DNA of 64,000 nucleotides from Arenicola marina (Eukaryota; Annelida; Polychaeta; Arenicolidae). Every line of letters begins with the position of its first letter. Within the stretch, counting starts at the first letter, position 1. The DNA lies in the NCBI GenBank assembly GCA_964019135.1, contig OZ025249.1, forward strand, positions 6,188,039-6,252,038. The letters run 5' to 3'. Below the pieces are notes generated by a model. The model was not told the origin of the DNA. It did not search any database and was given only the letters and a program-made list of their open reading frames with translations. This document shows positions 37,721 through 50,900 of this stretch, in pieces. Position numbers and translations under genes: made by a program.

Positions 37721-40620
37721 GTGTATAATAACGGACATGCTAAGAGGGACTTCCCTCAGTGTTCACGTCAGTGTATAATAACGGACGTACTAAGAGGGAC
37801 TTCCCTCAGTGTTCACGTCAGTGTATAATAACGGATGTACTAAGAGGGACTTCCCTCAGTGTTCACGTCAGTGTGTAATAACGGACAAGCTAAGAGGGAC
37901 TTCCCTCAGTGTTCACGTCAGTGTATAATGACGGACATGCTAAGAGGGACTTCCCTCAGTGTTCACGTCAGTGTATAATAACGGACAAGCTAAGAGGGAC
38001 TTCTCTCAGTGTTCACGTCAGTGTATGATAACGGACAAGCTAAGAGGGACTTCCCTCAGTGTTCACGTCAGCGTATAATAACGGACAAGCTAAGAGGGAC
38101 TTCCCTCAGTGTTCACGTCAGTGTATAATGACGGACATGCTAAGAGGGACTTCCCTCAGTGTTCACGTCAGTGTATAATAACGGACAAGCTAAGAGGGAC
38201 TTCTCTCAGTGTTCACGTCAGTGTATGATAACGGACAAGCTAAGAGGGACTTCCCTCAGTGTTCACGTCAGCGTATAATAACGGACAAGCTAAGAGGGAC
38301 TTCCCTCAGTGTTCACGTCAGTGTATAATAACGAACATACTTAGAGGGACTTCCCTCAGTGTTCACGTCAGTGTATAATAACGGAGAAGCTAAGAGGGAC
38401 TTCCCTCAGTGTTCACGTCAGTGTATAATGACGGACATGCTAAGAGGGACTTCCCTCAGTGTTCACGTCAGTGTATAATAACGGACAAGCTAAGAGGGAC
38501 TTCTCTCAGTGTTCACGTCAGTGTATGATAACGGACAAGCTAAGAGGGACTTCCCTCAGTGTTCACGTCAGCGTATAATAACGGACAAGCTAAGAGGGAC
38601 TTCCCTCAGTGTTCACGTCAGTGTATAATAACGGACAAGCTAAGAGGGACTTCCCTCAGTGTTCACGTCAGTGTATAATGACGGACATGCTAAGAGGGAC
38701 TTCCCTCAGTGTTCACGTCAGTGTATAATAACGGACAAGCTAAGAGGGACTTCTCTCAGTGTTCACGTCAGTGTATGATAACGGACAAGCTAAGAGGGAC
38801 TTCCCTCAGTGTTCACGTCAGCGTATAATAACGGACAAGCTAAGAGGGACTTCCCTCAGTGTTCACGTCAGTGTATAATAACGGACATACTTAGAGGGAC
38901 TTCCCTCAGTGTTCACGTCAGTGTATAATAACGGACAAGCTAAGAGGGACTTCCCTCAGTGTTCACGTCAGTGTATAATGACGGACATGCTAAGAGGGAC
39001 TTCCCTCAGTGTTCACGTCAGTGTATAATAACGGACAAGCTAAGAGGGACTTCTCTCAGTGTTCACGTCAGTGTATGATAACGGACAAGCTAAGAGGGAC
39101 TTCCCTCAGTGTTCACGTCAGCGTATAATAACGGACAAGCTAAGAGGGACTTCCCTCAGTGTTCACGTCAGTGTATAATAACGGACATGCTAAGAGGGAC
39201 TTCCCTCAGTGTTCACGTCAGTGTATAATAACGGACGTACTAAGAGGGACTTCCCTCAGTGTTCACGTCAGTGTATAATAACGGATGTACTAAGAGGGAC
39301 TTCCCTCAGTGTTCACGTCAGTGTGTAATAACGGACAAGCTAAGAGGGACTTCCCTCAGTGTTCACGTCAGTGTATAATGACGGACATGCTAAGAGGGAC
39401 TTCCCTCAGTGTTCACGTCAGTGTATAATAACGGACAAGCTAAGAGGGACTTCTCTCAGTGTTCACGTCAGTGTATGATAACGGACAAGCTAAGAGGGAC
39501 TTCCCTCAGTGTTCACGTCAGCGTATAATAACGGACAAGCTAAGAGGGACTTCCCTCAGTGTTCACGTCAGTGTATAATGACGGACATGCTAAGAGGGAC
39601 TTCCCTCAGTGTTCACGTCAGTGTATAATAACGGACAAGCTAAGAGGGACTTCTCTCAGTGTTCACGTCAGTGTATGATAACGGACAAGCTAAGAGGGAC
39701 TTCCCTCAGTGTTCACGTCAGCGTATAATAACGGACAAGCTAAGAGGGACTTCCCTCAGTGTTCACGTCAGTGTATAATAACGAACATACTTAGAGGGAC
39801 TTCCCTCAGTGTTCACGTCAGTGTATAATAACGGAGAAGCTAAGAGGGACTTCCCTCAGTGTTCACGTCAGTGTATAATGACGGACATGCTAAGAGGGAC
39901 TTCCCTCAGTGTTCACGTCAGTGTATAATAACGGACAAGCTAAGAGGGACTTCTCTCAGTGTTCACGTCAGTGTATGATAACGGACAAGCTAAGAGGGAC
40001 TTCCCTCAGTGTTCACGTCAGCGTATAATAACGGACAAGCTAAGAGGGACTTCCCTCAGTGTTCACGTCAGTGTATAATAACGGACAAGCTAAGAGGGAC
40101 TTCCCTCAGTGTTCACGTCAGTGTATAATGACGGACATGCTAAGAGGGACTTCCCTCAGTGTTCACGTCAGTGTATAATAACGGACAAGCTAAGAGGGAC
40201 TTCTCTCAGTGTTCACGTCAGTGTATGATAACGGACAAGCTAAGAGGGACTTCCCTCAGTGTTCACGTCAGCGTATAATAACGGACAAGCTAAGAGGGAC
40301 TTCCCTCAGTGTTCACGTCAGTGTATAATAACGGACATACTTAGAGGGACTTCCCTCAGTGTTCACGTCAGTGTATAATAACGGACAAGCTAAGAGGGAC
40401 TTCCCTCAGTGTTCACGTCAGTGTATAATGACGGACATGCTAAGAGGGACTTCCCTCAGTGTTCACGGCAGTGTATAATAACGGACAAGCTAAGAGGGAC
40501 TTCTCTCAGTGTTCACGTCAGTGTATGATAACGGACAAGCTAAGAGGGACTTCCCTCAGTGTTCACGTCAGCGTATAATAACGGACAAGCTAAGAGGGAC
40601 TTCCCTCAGTGTTCACGTCA
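37721..40620. repeat. 29-unit (1,450-bp) tandem duplication with inner higher-order repeat
   Basis: GTGTGTAAT at 37871 and 39321 and ACGAACATAC at 38331 and 39781 fix a 1,450-bp offset. Inside each copy a four-unit series repeats: ATGACGGACATGC, then TTCTCTC, then GTATGATAACGG, then AGCGTATAATAACGG. It is sometimes followed by a CATACTTAGAG unit and a spacer unit, giving 4-, 5- and 6-unit higher-order repeats. This is the most regular higher-order structure in the array. Confidence 0.9.
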
Positions 40621-43600
40621 GTGTATAATAACGGACATACTTAGAGGGACTTCCCTCAGTGTTCACGTCAGTGTATAATAACGGACAAGCTAAGAGGGAC
40701 TTCCCTCAGTGTTCACGTCAGTGTATAATGACGGATGTACTAAGAGGGATTTCCCTCAGTGTTCACGTCAGTGTATAATAACGGACAAGCCAAGAGGGAT
40801 TTCCCTCAGTGTTCACGTCAGTGTATAATAACGGACGCACTAAGAGGGACTTCCCTCAGTGTTCACGTCAGTGTATAACAACGGACAAGCTAAGAGGGAC
40901 TTCCCTCAGTGTTCACGTCACTGTATAATAACGGACGTACTAAGAGGGACTTCCCTCAGTGTTCACGTCACTGTATAATAACGGACAAACTAAGAGGGAC
41001 TTCCCTCAGTGTTCACGTCATTGTATAATAACGGACAAGCTAAGAGGGACTTCCCTCAGTGTTCACGTCAGTGTATAATAACGGACGTACTAAGAGGGAC
41101 TTCCCTCAGTGTTCACGTCAGCGTATAATAACGGACAAGCTAAGAGGGACTTCCCTCAGTGTTCACGTCAGTGTATAATAACGGACAACCTAAGAGGGAC
41201 TTCCCTCAGTGTTCACGTCAGTGTATAATAACGGACAAGCTAAGAGGGACTTCCCTCAGTGTTCACGTCAGTGTATAATAACGGACGTACTAAGAGGGAC
41301 TTCCCTCAGTGTTCACGTCAGTGTATAATAACGGACAAGCTAAGAGGGACTTCCCTCAGTGTTCACGTCAGTGTATAATAACGGACGTACTAAGAGGGAC
41401 TTTCCTCAGTGTTCACGTCAGCGTATAATAACGGACAAGCTAAGAGGGACTTCCCTCAGTGTTCACGTCAGTGTATAATAACGGACGTACTAAGAGGGAC
41501 TTCCCTCAGTGTTCACGTCACTGTATAATCACGGATGTACTAAGAGGAACTTCCCTCAGTGTTCACGTCAGTGTATAATAACGGACAAGCTAAGAGGGAC
41601 TTCCCTCAGTGTTCACGTCAGTGTATGATAACGGACAAGCTAAGAGGGACTTCCCTCAGTGTTCACGTCAGTGTATAATAACGGACGTACTAAGAGGGAC
41701 TTCCCTCAGTGTTCACGTCAGTGTATAATAACGGACGTACTCAGAGGGACTTCCCCCAGTGTTCACGTCAGTGTATAATAACGGACGTACTAAGAGGGAC
41801 TTCCCTCAGTGTTCACGTCAGCGTATAATAACGGACAAGCTAAGAGGGACTTCCCTCAGTGTTCACGTCAGTGTATAATAACGGACGTACTAAGAGGGAC
41901 TTCCCTCAGTGTTCACGTCAGTGTATAACAACGGACAAGCGAAGAGGGACCTTCCTCAGTGTTCACGTCACTGTATAATAACGGACGTACTAAGAGGGAC
42001 TTCCCTCAGTGTTCACGTCAGTGTATAATAACGGACGTACTAAGAGGGACTTCCCTCAGTGTTCACGTCAGTGTATAATAACGGACGTACTAAGAGGGAC
42101 TTCCCTCAGTGTTCACGTCAGTGTATAATAACGGACAAGCTAAGAGGGACTTCCCTCAGTGTTCACGTCAGTGTATAATAACGGACAAGCTAAGAGGGAC
42201 TTCCCTCAGTGTTCACGTCAGCGTATAATAACGGACAAGCTAAGAGGGACTTCCCTCAGTGTTCACGTCAGTGTATAATAACGGACATACTAAGAGGGAC
42301 TTCCCTCAGTGTTCACGTCAGTGTATAATAACGGACAAGCTAAGAGGGACTTCCCTCAGTGTTCACGTCAGTGTATAATGACGGATGTACTAAGAGGGAC
42401 TTCCCTCAGTGTTCACGTCAGTGTATAATAACGGACAAGCTAAGAGGGATTTCCCTCAGTGTTCACGTCAGTGTATAATAACGGACGCACTAAGAGGGAC
42501 TTCCCTCAGTGTTCACGTCAGTGTATAACAACGGACAAGCTAAGAGGGACTTCCCTCAGTGTTCACGTCACTGTATAATAACGGACGTACTAAGAGGGAC
42601 TTCCCTCAGTGTTCACGTCACTGTATAATAACGGACAAACTAAGAGGGACTTCCCTCAGTGTTCACGTCATTGTATAATAACGGACAAGCTAAGAGGGAC
42701 TTCCCTCAGTGTTCACGTCAGTGTATAATAACGGACGTACTAAGAGGGACTTCCCTCAGTGTTCACGTCAGCGTATAATAACGGACAAGCTAAGAGGGAC
42801 TTCCCTCAGTGTTCACGTCAGTGTATAATAACGGACAAGCTAAGAGGGACTTCCCTCAGTGTTCACGTCACTGTATAATAACGGACAAGCTAAGAGGGAC
42901 TTCCCTCAGTGTTCACGTCAGTGTATAATAACGGACGTACTAAGAGGGACTTCCCTCAGTGTTCACGTCAGTGTATAATAACGGACAAGCTAAGAGGGAC
43001 TTCCCTCAGTGTTCACGTCAGTGTATAATAACGGACAAGCTAACAGGGACTTCCCTCAGTGTTCACGTCAGTGTATAATAACGGACGTACTAAGAGGGAC
43101 TTCCCTCAGTGTTCACGTCAGCGTATAATAACGGACAAGCTAAGAGGGACTTCCCTCAGTGTTCACGTCAGTGTATAATAACGGACGTACTAAGAGGGAC
43201 TTCCCTCAGTGTTCACGTCAGCGTATAATAACGGACAAGCTAAGAGGGACTTCCCTCAGTGTTCACGTCAGTGTATAATAACGGACAAGCTAAGAGGGAT
43301 TTCCCTCAGTGTTCACGTCACTGTATAATAACGGATGTACTAAGAGGGACTTCCCTCAGTGTTCACGTCAGTGTATAATAACGGACGTACTAAGAGGGAC
43401 TTCCATCAGTGTTCACGTCAGCGTATAATAACGGACAAGCTAAGAGGGACTTCCCTCAGTGTTCACGTTAGTGTATAATAACGGACGTACTAAGAGGGAC
43501 TTCCCTCAGTGTTCACGTCAGTGTATAATAACGGACAAGCTAAGAGGGACTTCCCTCAGTGTTCACGTCAGTGTATAATAACGGACAAGCCAAGAGGGAC

Positions 43601-44099
43601 TTCCCTCAGTGTTCACGTCAGTGTATAATAACGGACAAGCTAAGAGGGACTTCCCTCAGTGTTCACGTCAGTGTATAATAACGGACGTACTAAGAGGGAC
43701 TTCCCTCAGTGTTCACGTCAGTGTATAATAACGGACAAGCTAAGAGGGACTTCCCTCAGTGTTCACGTCAGTGTATAATAACGGACGTACTAAGAGGGAC
43801 TTCCATCAGTGTTCACGTCAGCGTATAATAACGGACAAGCTAAGAGGGACTTCCCTCAGTGTTCACGTCAGTGTATAATAACGGACGTACTTAGAGGGAC
43901 TTCCCTCAGTGTTCACGTCAGTGTATAATAACGGACGTACTAAGAGGGACTTCCCTCAGTGTTCACGTCAGTGTATAATAACGGACGTACTAAGAGGGAC
44001 TTCCCTCAGTGTTCACGTCAGCGTATAATAACGGACAAGCTAAGAGGGACTTCCCTCAGTGTTCACGTCAGTGTATAATAACGGACGTACTAAGAGGGA

Positions 44100-46700
44100 C
44101 TTCCCTCAGTGTTCACGTCAGTGTATAACAACGGACAAGCGAAGAGGGACCTTCCTCAGTGTTCACGTCACTGTATAATAACGGACGTACTAAGAGGGAC
44201 TTCCCTCACTGTTCACGTCACTGTATAATAACGGACAAGCTAAGAGGGACTTCTCTCAGTGTTCACGTCAGTGTATAATAACGGACAAGCTAAGAGGGAC
44301 TTCCCTCATTGTTCACGTCAGTGTATAATAACGGACAAGCTAAGAGGGACTTCCCTCAGTGTTCACGTCAGTGTATAATGACGGACAAGCTAAGAGGGAC
44401 TTCCCTCAGTGTTCTCGTCACTGTATAATAACGGATGTACTAAGAGGAACTTCCCTCAGTGTTCACGTCAGTGTATAATAACGGACAAGCTAAGAGAGAC
44501 TTCCCTCAGTGTTCACGTCAGTGTATAATAACGGACAAGCTAAGAGGGACTTCCCTCAGTGTTCACGTCACTGTATAATAACGGATGTACTAAGAGGAAC
44601 TTCCCTCAGTGTTCACGTCAGTGTATAATAACGGACAAGCTAAGAGGGACTTCCCTCAGTGTTCACGTCAGTGTATAATAACGGACAAGCTAAGAGGGAC
44701 TTTCCTCAGTGTTCACGTCAGTGTATAATAACGGACAAGCTAAGAGTGACTTCCCTCAGTGTTCACGTCACTGTATAATAACGGACGTACTAAGAGGGAC
44801 TTCCCTCAGTGTTCACGTCATTGTATAATAACGGGCAAGCTAAGAGGGACTTCCCTCAGTGTTCACGTCAGTGTATAATAACGGACAACCTAAGAGGGAC
44901 TTCCCTCAGTGTTCACGTCAGTGTATAATAACGGACAAGCTAAGAGGGACTTCCCTCAGTGTTAACGTCAGTGTATAATAACGGACGTACTAAGAGGGAC
45001 TTCCCTCAGTGTTCACGTCAGTGTATAATAACGGACAAGCTAAGAGGGACTTCCCTCAGTGTTCACGTCAGTGTATAATAACGGACGTACTAAGAGGGAC
45101 TTTCCTCAGTTTTCACGTCAGCGTATAATAACGGACAAGCTAAGAGGGACTTCCCTCAGTGTTCACGTCAGTGTATAATAACGGACGTACTAAGAGGGAC
45201 TTCCCTCAGTGTTCACGTCACTGTATAATCACGGATGTACTAAGAGGAACTTCCCTCAGTGTTCACGTCAGTGTATAATAACGGACAAGCTAAGAGGGAC
45301 TTCCCTCAGTGTTCACGTCAGTGTATGATAACGGACAAGCTAAGAGGGACTTCCCTCAGTGTTCACGTCAGTGTATAATAACGGACGTACTAAGAGGGAC
45401 TTCCCTCAGTGTTCACGTCAGTGTATAATAACGGACGTACTCAGAGGGACTTCCCCCAGTGTTCACGTCAGTGTATAATAACGGACGTACTAAGAGGGAC
45501 TTCCCTCAGTGTTCACGTCAGCGTATAATAACGGACAAGCTAAGAGGGACTTCCCTCAGTGTTCACGTCAGTGTATAATAACGGACGTACTAAGAGGGAC
45601 TTCCCTCAGTGTTCACGTCAGTGTATAACAACGGACAAGCGAAGAGGGACCTTCCTCAGTGTTCACGTCACTGTATAATAACGGACGTACTAAGAGGGAC
45701 TTCCCTCACTGTTCACGTCACTGTATAATAACGGACAAGCTAAGAGGGACTTCTCTCAGTGTTCACGTCAGTGTATAATAACGGACAAGCTAAGAGGGAC
45801 TTCCCTCATTGTTCACGTCAGTGTATAATAACGGACAAGCTAAGAGGGACTTCCCTCAGTGTTCACGTCAGTGTATAATGACGGACAAGCTAAGAGGGAC
45901 CTCCCTCAGTGTTCACGTCACTGTATAATAACGGATGTACTAAGAGGAACTTCCCTCAGTGTTCACGTCAGTGTATAATAACGGACAAGCTAAGAGGGAC
46001 TTCCCTCAGTGTTCACGTCAGTGTATAATAACGGACAAGCTAAGAGGGACTTCCCTCAGTGTTCACGTCACTGTATAATAACGGATGTACTAAGAGGAAC
46101 TTCCCTCAGTGTTCACGTCAGTGTATAATAACGGACAAGCTAAGAGGGACTTCCCTCAGTGTTCACGTCAGTGTATAATAACGGACAAGCTAAGAGGGAC
46201 TTTCCTCAGTGTTCACGTCAGTGTATAATAACGGACAAGCTAAGAGGGACTTCCCCAGTGTTCACGTCACTGTATAATAACGGACGTACTAAGAGGGACT
46301 TCCCTCAGTGTTCACGTCACTGTATAATAACGGGCAAGCTAAGAGGGACTTCCCTCAGTGTTCACGTCAGTGTATAATAACGGACAACCTAAGAGGGACT
46401 TCCCTCAGTGTTCACGTCAGCGTATAATAACGGACGTACTAAGAGGGACTTCCCTCAGTGTTCACGTCACTGTATAATAACGGACAAGCTAAGAGGGACT
46501 TCCCTCAGTGTTCACGTCAGTGTATAATAACGGACGTACTAAGAGGGACTTCCCTCAGTTTTCACGTCAGTGTATAATAACGGACAAGCTAAGAGGGACT
46601 TCCCTCAGTGTTCACGTCAGTGTATAATAACGGACAAGCTAACAGGGACTTCTCTCAGTGTTCACGTCAGTGTATAATAACGGACGTACTAAGAGGGACT
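44100..46700. repeat. 30-unit (1,500-bp) duplication in the 50-bp array
   Basis: GCGAAGAGGGACCTTCCTC lies at about 44139 and 45639, CCCTCACTGTTCACG at 44204 and 45704, and TTTCCTCAG at 44701 and 46201. ACGGACAACC at 44881 and 46380 carries the one-base loss in the second copy near 46255. Confidence 0.85.
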
Positions 46701-47929
46701 TCCCTCAGTGTTCACGTCAGTGTATAATAACGGACGTACTAAGAGGGACTTCCCTCAGTGTTCACGTCAGTGTATAATAACGGAGAAGCTAAGAGGGACT
46801 TCCCTCAGTGTTCACGTCAGTGTATAATAACGGACGTACTAAGAGGGACTTCCCTCAGTGTTCACGTCAGTGTATAATAACGGACAAGCTAAGAGGGACT
46901 TCCCTCAGTGTTCACGTCAGTGTATAATAACGGACGAACTAAGAGGGACTTTCCTCAGTGTTCACGTCAGCGTATAATAACGGACAAGCTAAGAGGGACT
47001 TCCCTCAGTGTTCACGTCAGTGTATAATAACGGACGTACTAAGAGGGACTTCCCTCAGTGTTCACGTCACTGTATAATAACGGATGTACTAAGAGGAACT
47101 TCCCTCAGTGTTCACGTCAGTGTATAATAACGGACAAGCTAAGAGGGACTTCCCTCAGTGTTCACGTCAGTGTATGATAACGGACAAGCTAAGAGGGACT
47201 TCCCTCAGTGTTCACGTCAGAGTATAATAACGGACGTACTAAGAGGGACTTCCCTCAGTGTTCACGTCAGTGTCTAATGACGGACGTACTAAGAGGGACT
47301 TCCCTAAGTGTTCATGTCAGTGTATAATAACGGACAAGCTAAGAGGGACTTCCCTCAGTGTTCACGTCAGTGTATAATAACGGACGTACTAAGAGGAACT
47401 TCCCTCAGTGTTCACGTCACTGTATAATAACGGGCAAGCTAAGAGGGACTTCCCTCAGTGTTCACGTCAGTGTATAATAACGGACAAGCTAAGAGGGACT
47501 TCCCTCAGTGTTCACGTCAGTGTATAATAACGGACGTACTAAGAGGGACTTCTCTCAGTGTTCACGTCACTGTATAATAACGGACAAGCTAAGAGGGACT
47601 TCCCTCAGTGTTCACGTCAGTGTATAATAACGGACGTACTAAGAGGGACTTCCCTCAGTGTTCACGTCAGTGTATAATAACGGACGTACTAAGAGGGACT
47701 TCCCTCAGTGTTCACGTCAGTGTATAATAACGGACAAGCTAAGAGGGACTTCCCTCAGTGTTCACGTCAGCGTATAATAACGGACAAGCTAAGAGGGACT
47801 TCCCTCAGTGTTCACGTCAGTGTATAATAACGGACAAGCTAAGAGGGACTTCCCTCAGTGTTCACGTCACTGTATAATAACGGACAAGCTAAGAGGGACT
47901 TCCCTCAGTGTTCACGTCAGTGTATAATA

Positions 47930-50900
47930 ACGGACAAGCTAACAGGGACTTCCCTCAGTGTTCACGTCAGTGTATAATAACGGACGTACTAAGAGGGCCT
48001 TCCCTCAGTGTTCACGTCAGCGTATAATAACGGACAAGCTAAGAGGGACTTCCCTCAGTGTTCACGTCAGTGTATAATAACGGACAAGCTAAGAGGGACT
48101 TCCCTCAGTGTTCACGTCAGTGTATAATAACGGACGTACTAAGAGGGACTTCCCTCAGTGTTCACGTCACTGTATAATAACGGACAAGCTAAGAGGGATT
48201 TCCCTCAGTGTTCACGTCAGTGTATAATAACGGATGTACTAAGAGGGACTTCCCTCAGTGTTCACGTCAGTGTATAATAACGGACGTACTAAGAGGGACT
48301 TCCATCAGTGTTCACGTCAGCGTATAATAACGGACAAGCTAAGAGGGACTTCCCTCAGTGTTCACGTCAGTGTATAATAACGGACGTACTAAGAGGGACT
48401 TCCCTCAGTGTTCACGTCAGTGTATAATAACGGACGTACTAAGAGGGACTTCCCTCAGTGTTCACGTCAGTGTATAATAACGGACAAGCTAAGAGGGACT
48501 TCCCTCAGTGTTCACGTCAGTGTATAATAACGGACAAGCTAAGAGGGACTTCCCTCAGTGTTCACGTCAGTGTATAATAACGGACGTACTAAGAGGGACT
48601 TCCCTCAGTGTTCACGTCAGCGTATAATAACGGACAAGCTAAGAGGGACTTCCCTCAGTGTTCACGTCACTGTATAATAACGGACGTACTAAGAGGGACT
48701 TCCCTCAGTGTTCACGTCAGTGTATAATAACAGACAAGCTAAGAGGGACTTCCCTCAGTGTTCACGTCACTGTATAATAACGGACGTACTAAGAGGGACT
48801 TCCCTCAGTGTTCACGTCAGTGTATAATAACGGACATACTAAGAGGGACTTCCCTCAGTGTTCACGTCAGTGTATAACAACGGACAAGCTAAGAGGGACT
48901 TCCCTCAGTGTTCACGTCACTGTATAATAACGGACGTACTAAGAGGAACTTCCCTCAGTGTTCACGTCAGTGTATAATAACGGACAAGCTAAGAGGGACT
49001 TCCCTCCGTGTTCACGTCAGTGTATAATAACGGACAAGCTAAGAGGGACTTCCCTCAGTGTTCACGTCACTGTATAATAACGGATGTACTAAGAGGAACT
49101 TCCCTCAGTGTTCACGCCAGTGTATAATAACGGACAAGCTAAGAGGGACTTCCCTCAGTGTTCACGTCAGTGTATAATAACGGACAAGCTAAGAGGGACT
49201 TCCCTCAGTGTTCACGTCAGTGTATAATAACGGACAAGCTAAGAGGGACTTCCCTCAGTGTTCACGTCAGTGTATAATAACGGACAAGCTAAAAGGGACT
49301 TCCCTCAGTGTTCACGTCACTGTATAATAACGGACGTACTAAAAGGGACTTCCCTCAGTGTTCACGTCACTGTATAATAACGGGCAAGCTAAGAGGGACT
49401 TCCCTCAGTGTTCACGTCAGTGTATAATAACGGACAAGCTAAGAGGGACTTCCCTCAGTGTTCACGTCAGTGTATAATAACGGACGTACTAAGAGGGACT
49501 TCCCTCAGTGTTCACGTCACTGTATAATAACGGACAAGCTAAGAGGGACTTCCCTCAGTGTTCACGTCAGTGTATAATAACGGACAAGCTAAGAGGGACT
49601 TCCCTCAGTGTTCACGTCACTGTATAATAACGGACAAGCTAAGAGGGATTTCCCTCAGTGTTCACGTCAGTGTATAATAACGGACGTACTAAGAGGGACT
49701 TCCCTCAGTGTTCACGTCAGTGTATAATAACAGACAAGCTAAGAGGGACTTCCCTCAGTGTTCACGTCACTGTATAATAACGGACGTACTAAGAGGGACT
49801 TCCCTCAGTGTTCACGTCACTGTATAATAACGGACAAGCTAAGAGGGACTTCCCTCAGTGTTCACGTCACTGTATAATAACGGACAAGCTAAGAGGGACT
49901 TCCCTCAGTGTTCACGTCACTGTATAATAACGGACAAGCTAAGCGGGACTTCCCTCAGTGTTCACGTCACTGTATAATAACGGACAAGCTAAGAGGGACT
50001 TCCCTCATTGTTCACGTCAATGTATAATAACGGACAAGCTAAGAGAAACTTCCCTCAGTGTTCACGTCAGTGTATAATAACGGACAAGCTAAGAGGGACT
50101 TCCCTCAGTGTTCACGTCAGTGTATAATAACGGACAAGCTAAGAGGGACTTCCCTCAGTGTTTACGTCAGTGTATAATAACGGACGTACTAAGAGGGACT
50201 TCCCTCAGTGTTCACGTCAGTGTATAATAACGGACGTACTAAGAGGGACTTCCCTCAGTGTTCACGTCAGTGTATAATAACGGACAAGCTAAGAGGGACT
50301 TCCCTCAGTGTTCACGTCAGTGTATAATAACGGACAAGCTAACAGGGACTTCCCTCAGTGTTCACGTCAGTGTATAATAACGGACGTACTAAGAGGGCCT
50401 TCCCTCAGTGTTCACGTCAGCGTATAATAACGGACAAGCTAAGAGGGACTTCCCTCAGTGTTCACGTCAGTGTATAATAACGGACAAGCTAAGAGGGACT
50501 TCCCTCAGTGTTCACGTCAGTGTATAATAACGGACGTACTAAGAGGGACTTCCCTCAGTGTTCACGTCACTGTATAATAACGGACAAGCTAAGAGGGATT
50601 TCCCTCAGTGTTCACGTCAGTGTATAATAACGGATGTACTAAGAGGGACTTCCCTCAGTGTTCACGTCAGTGTATAATAACGGACGTACTAAGAGGGACT
50701 TCCATCAGTGTTCACGTCAGCGTATAATAACGGACAAGCTAAGAGGGACTTCCCTCAGTGTTCACGTCAGTGTATAATAACGGACGTACTAAGAGGGACT
50801 TCCCTCAGTGTTCACGTCAGTGTATAATAACGGACGTACTAAGAGGGACTTCCCTCAGTGTTCACGTCAGTGTATAATAACGGACAAGCTAAGAGGGACT

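Noticed and set aside
18161-46377. 72-residue ORFs repeated in the 50-bp array (18161, 28810, 46159)
   Set aside because: They arise where stop-bearing variants rotate out of frame. They are identical by repeat homology and have no coding support.
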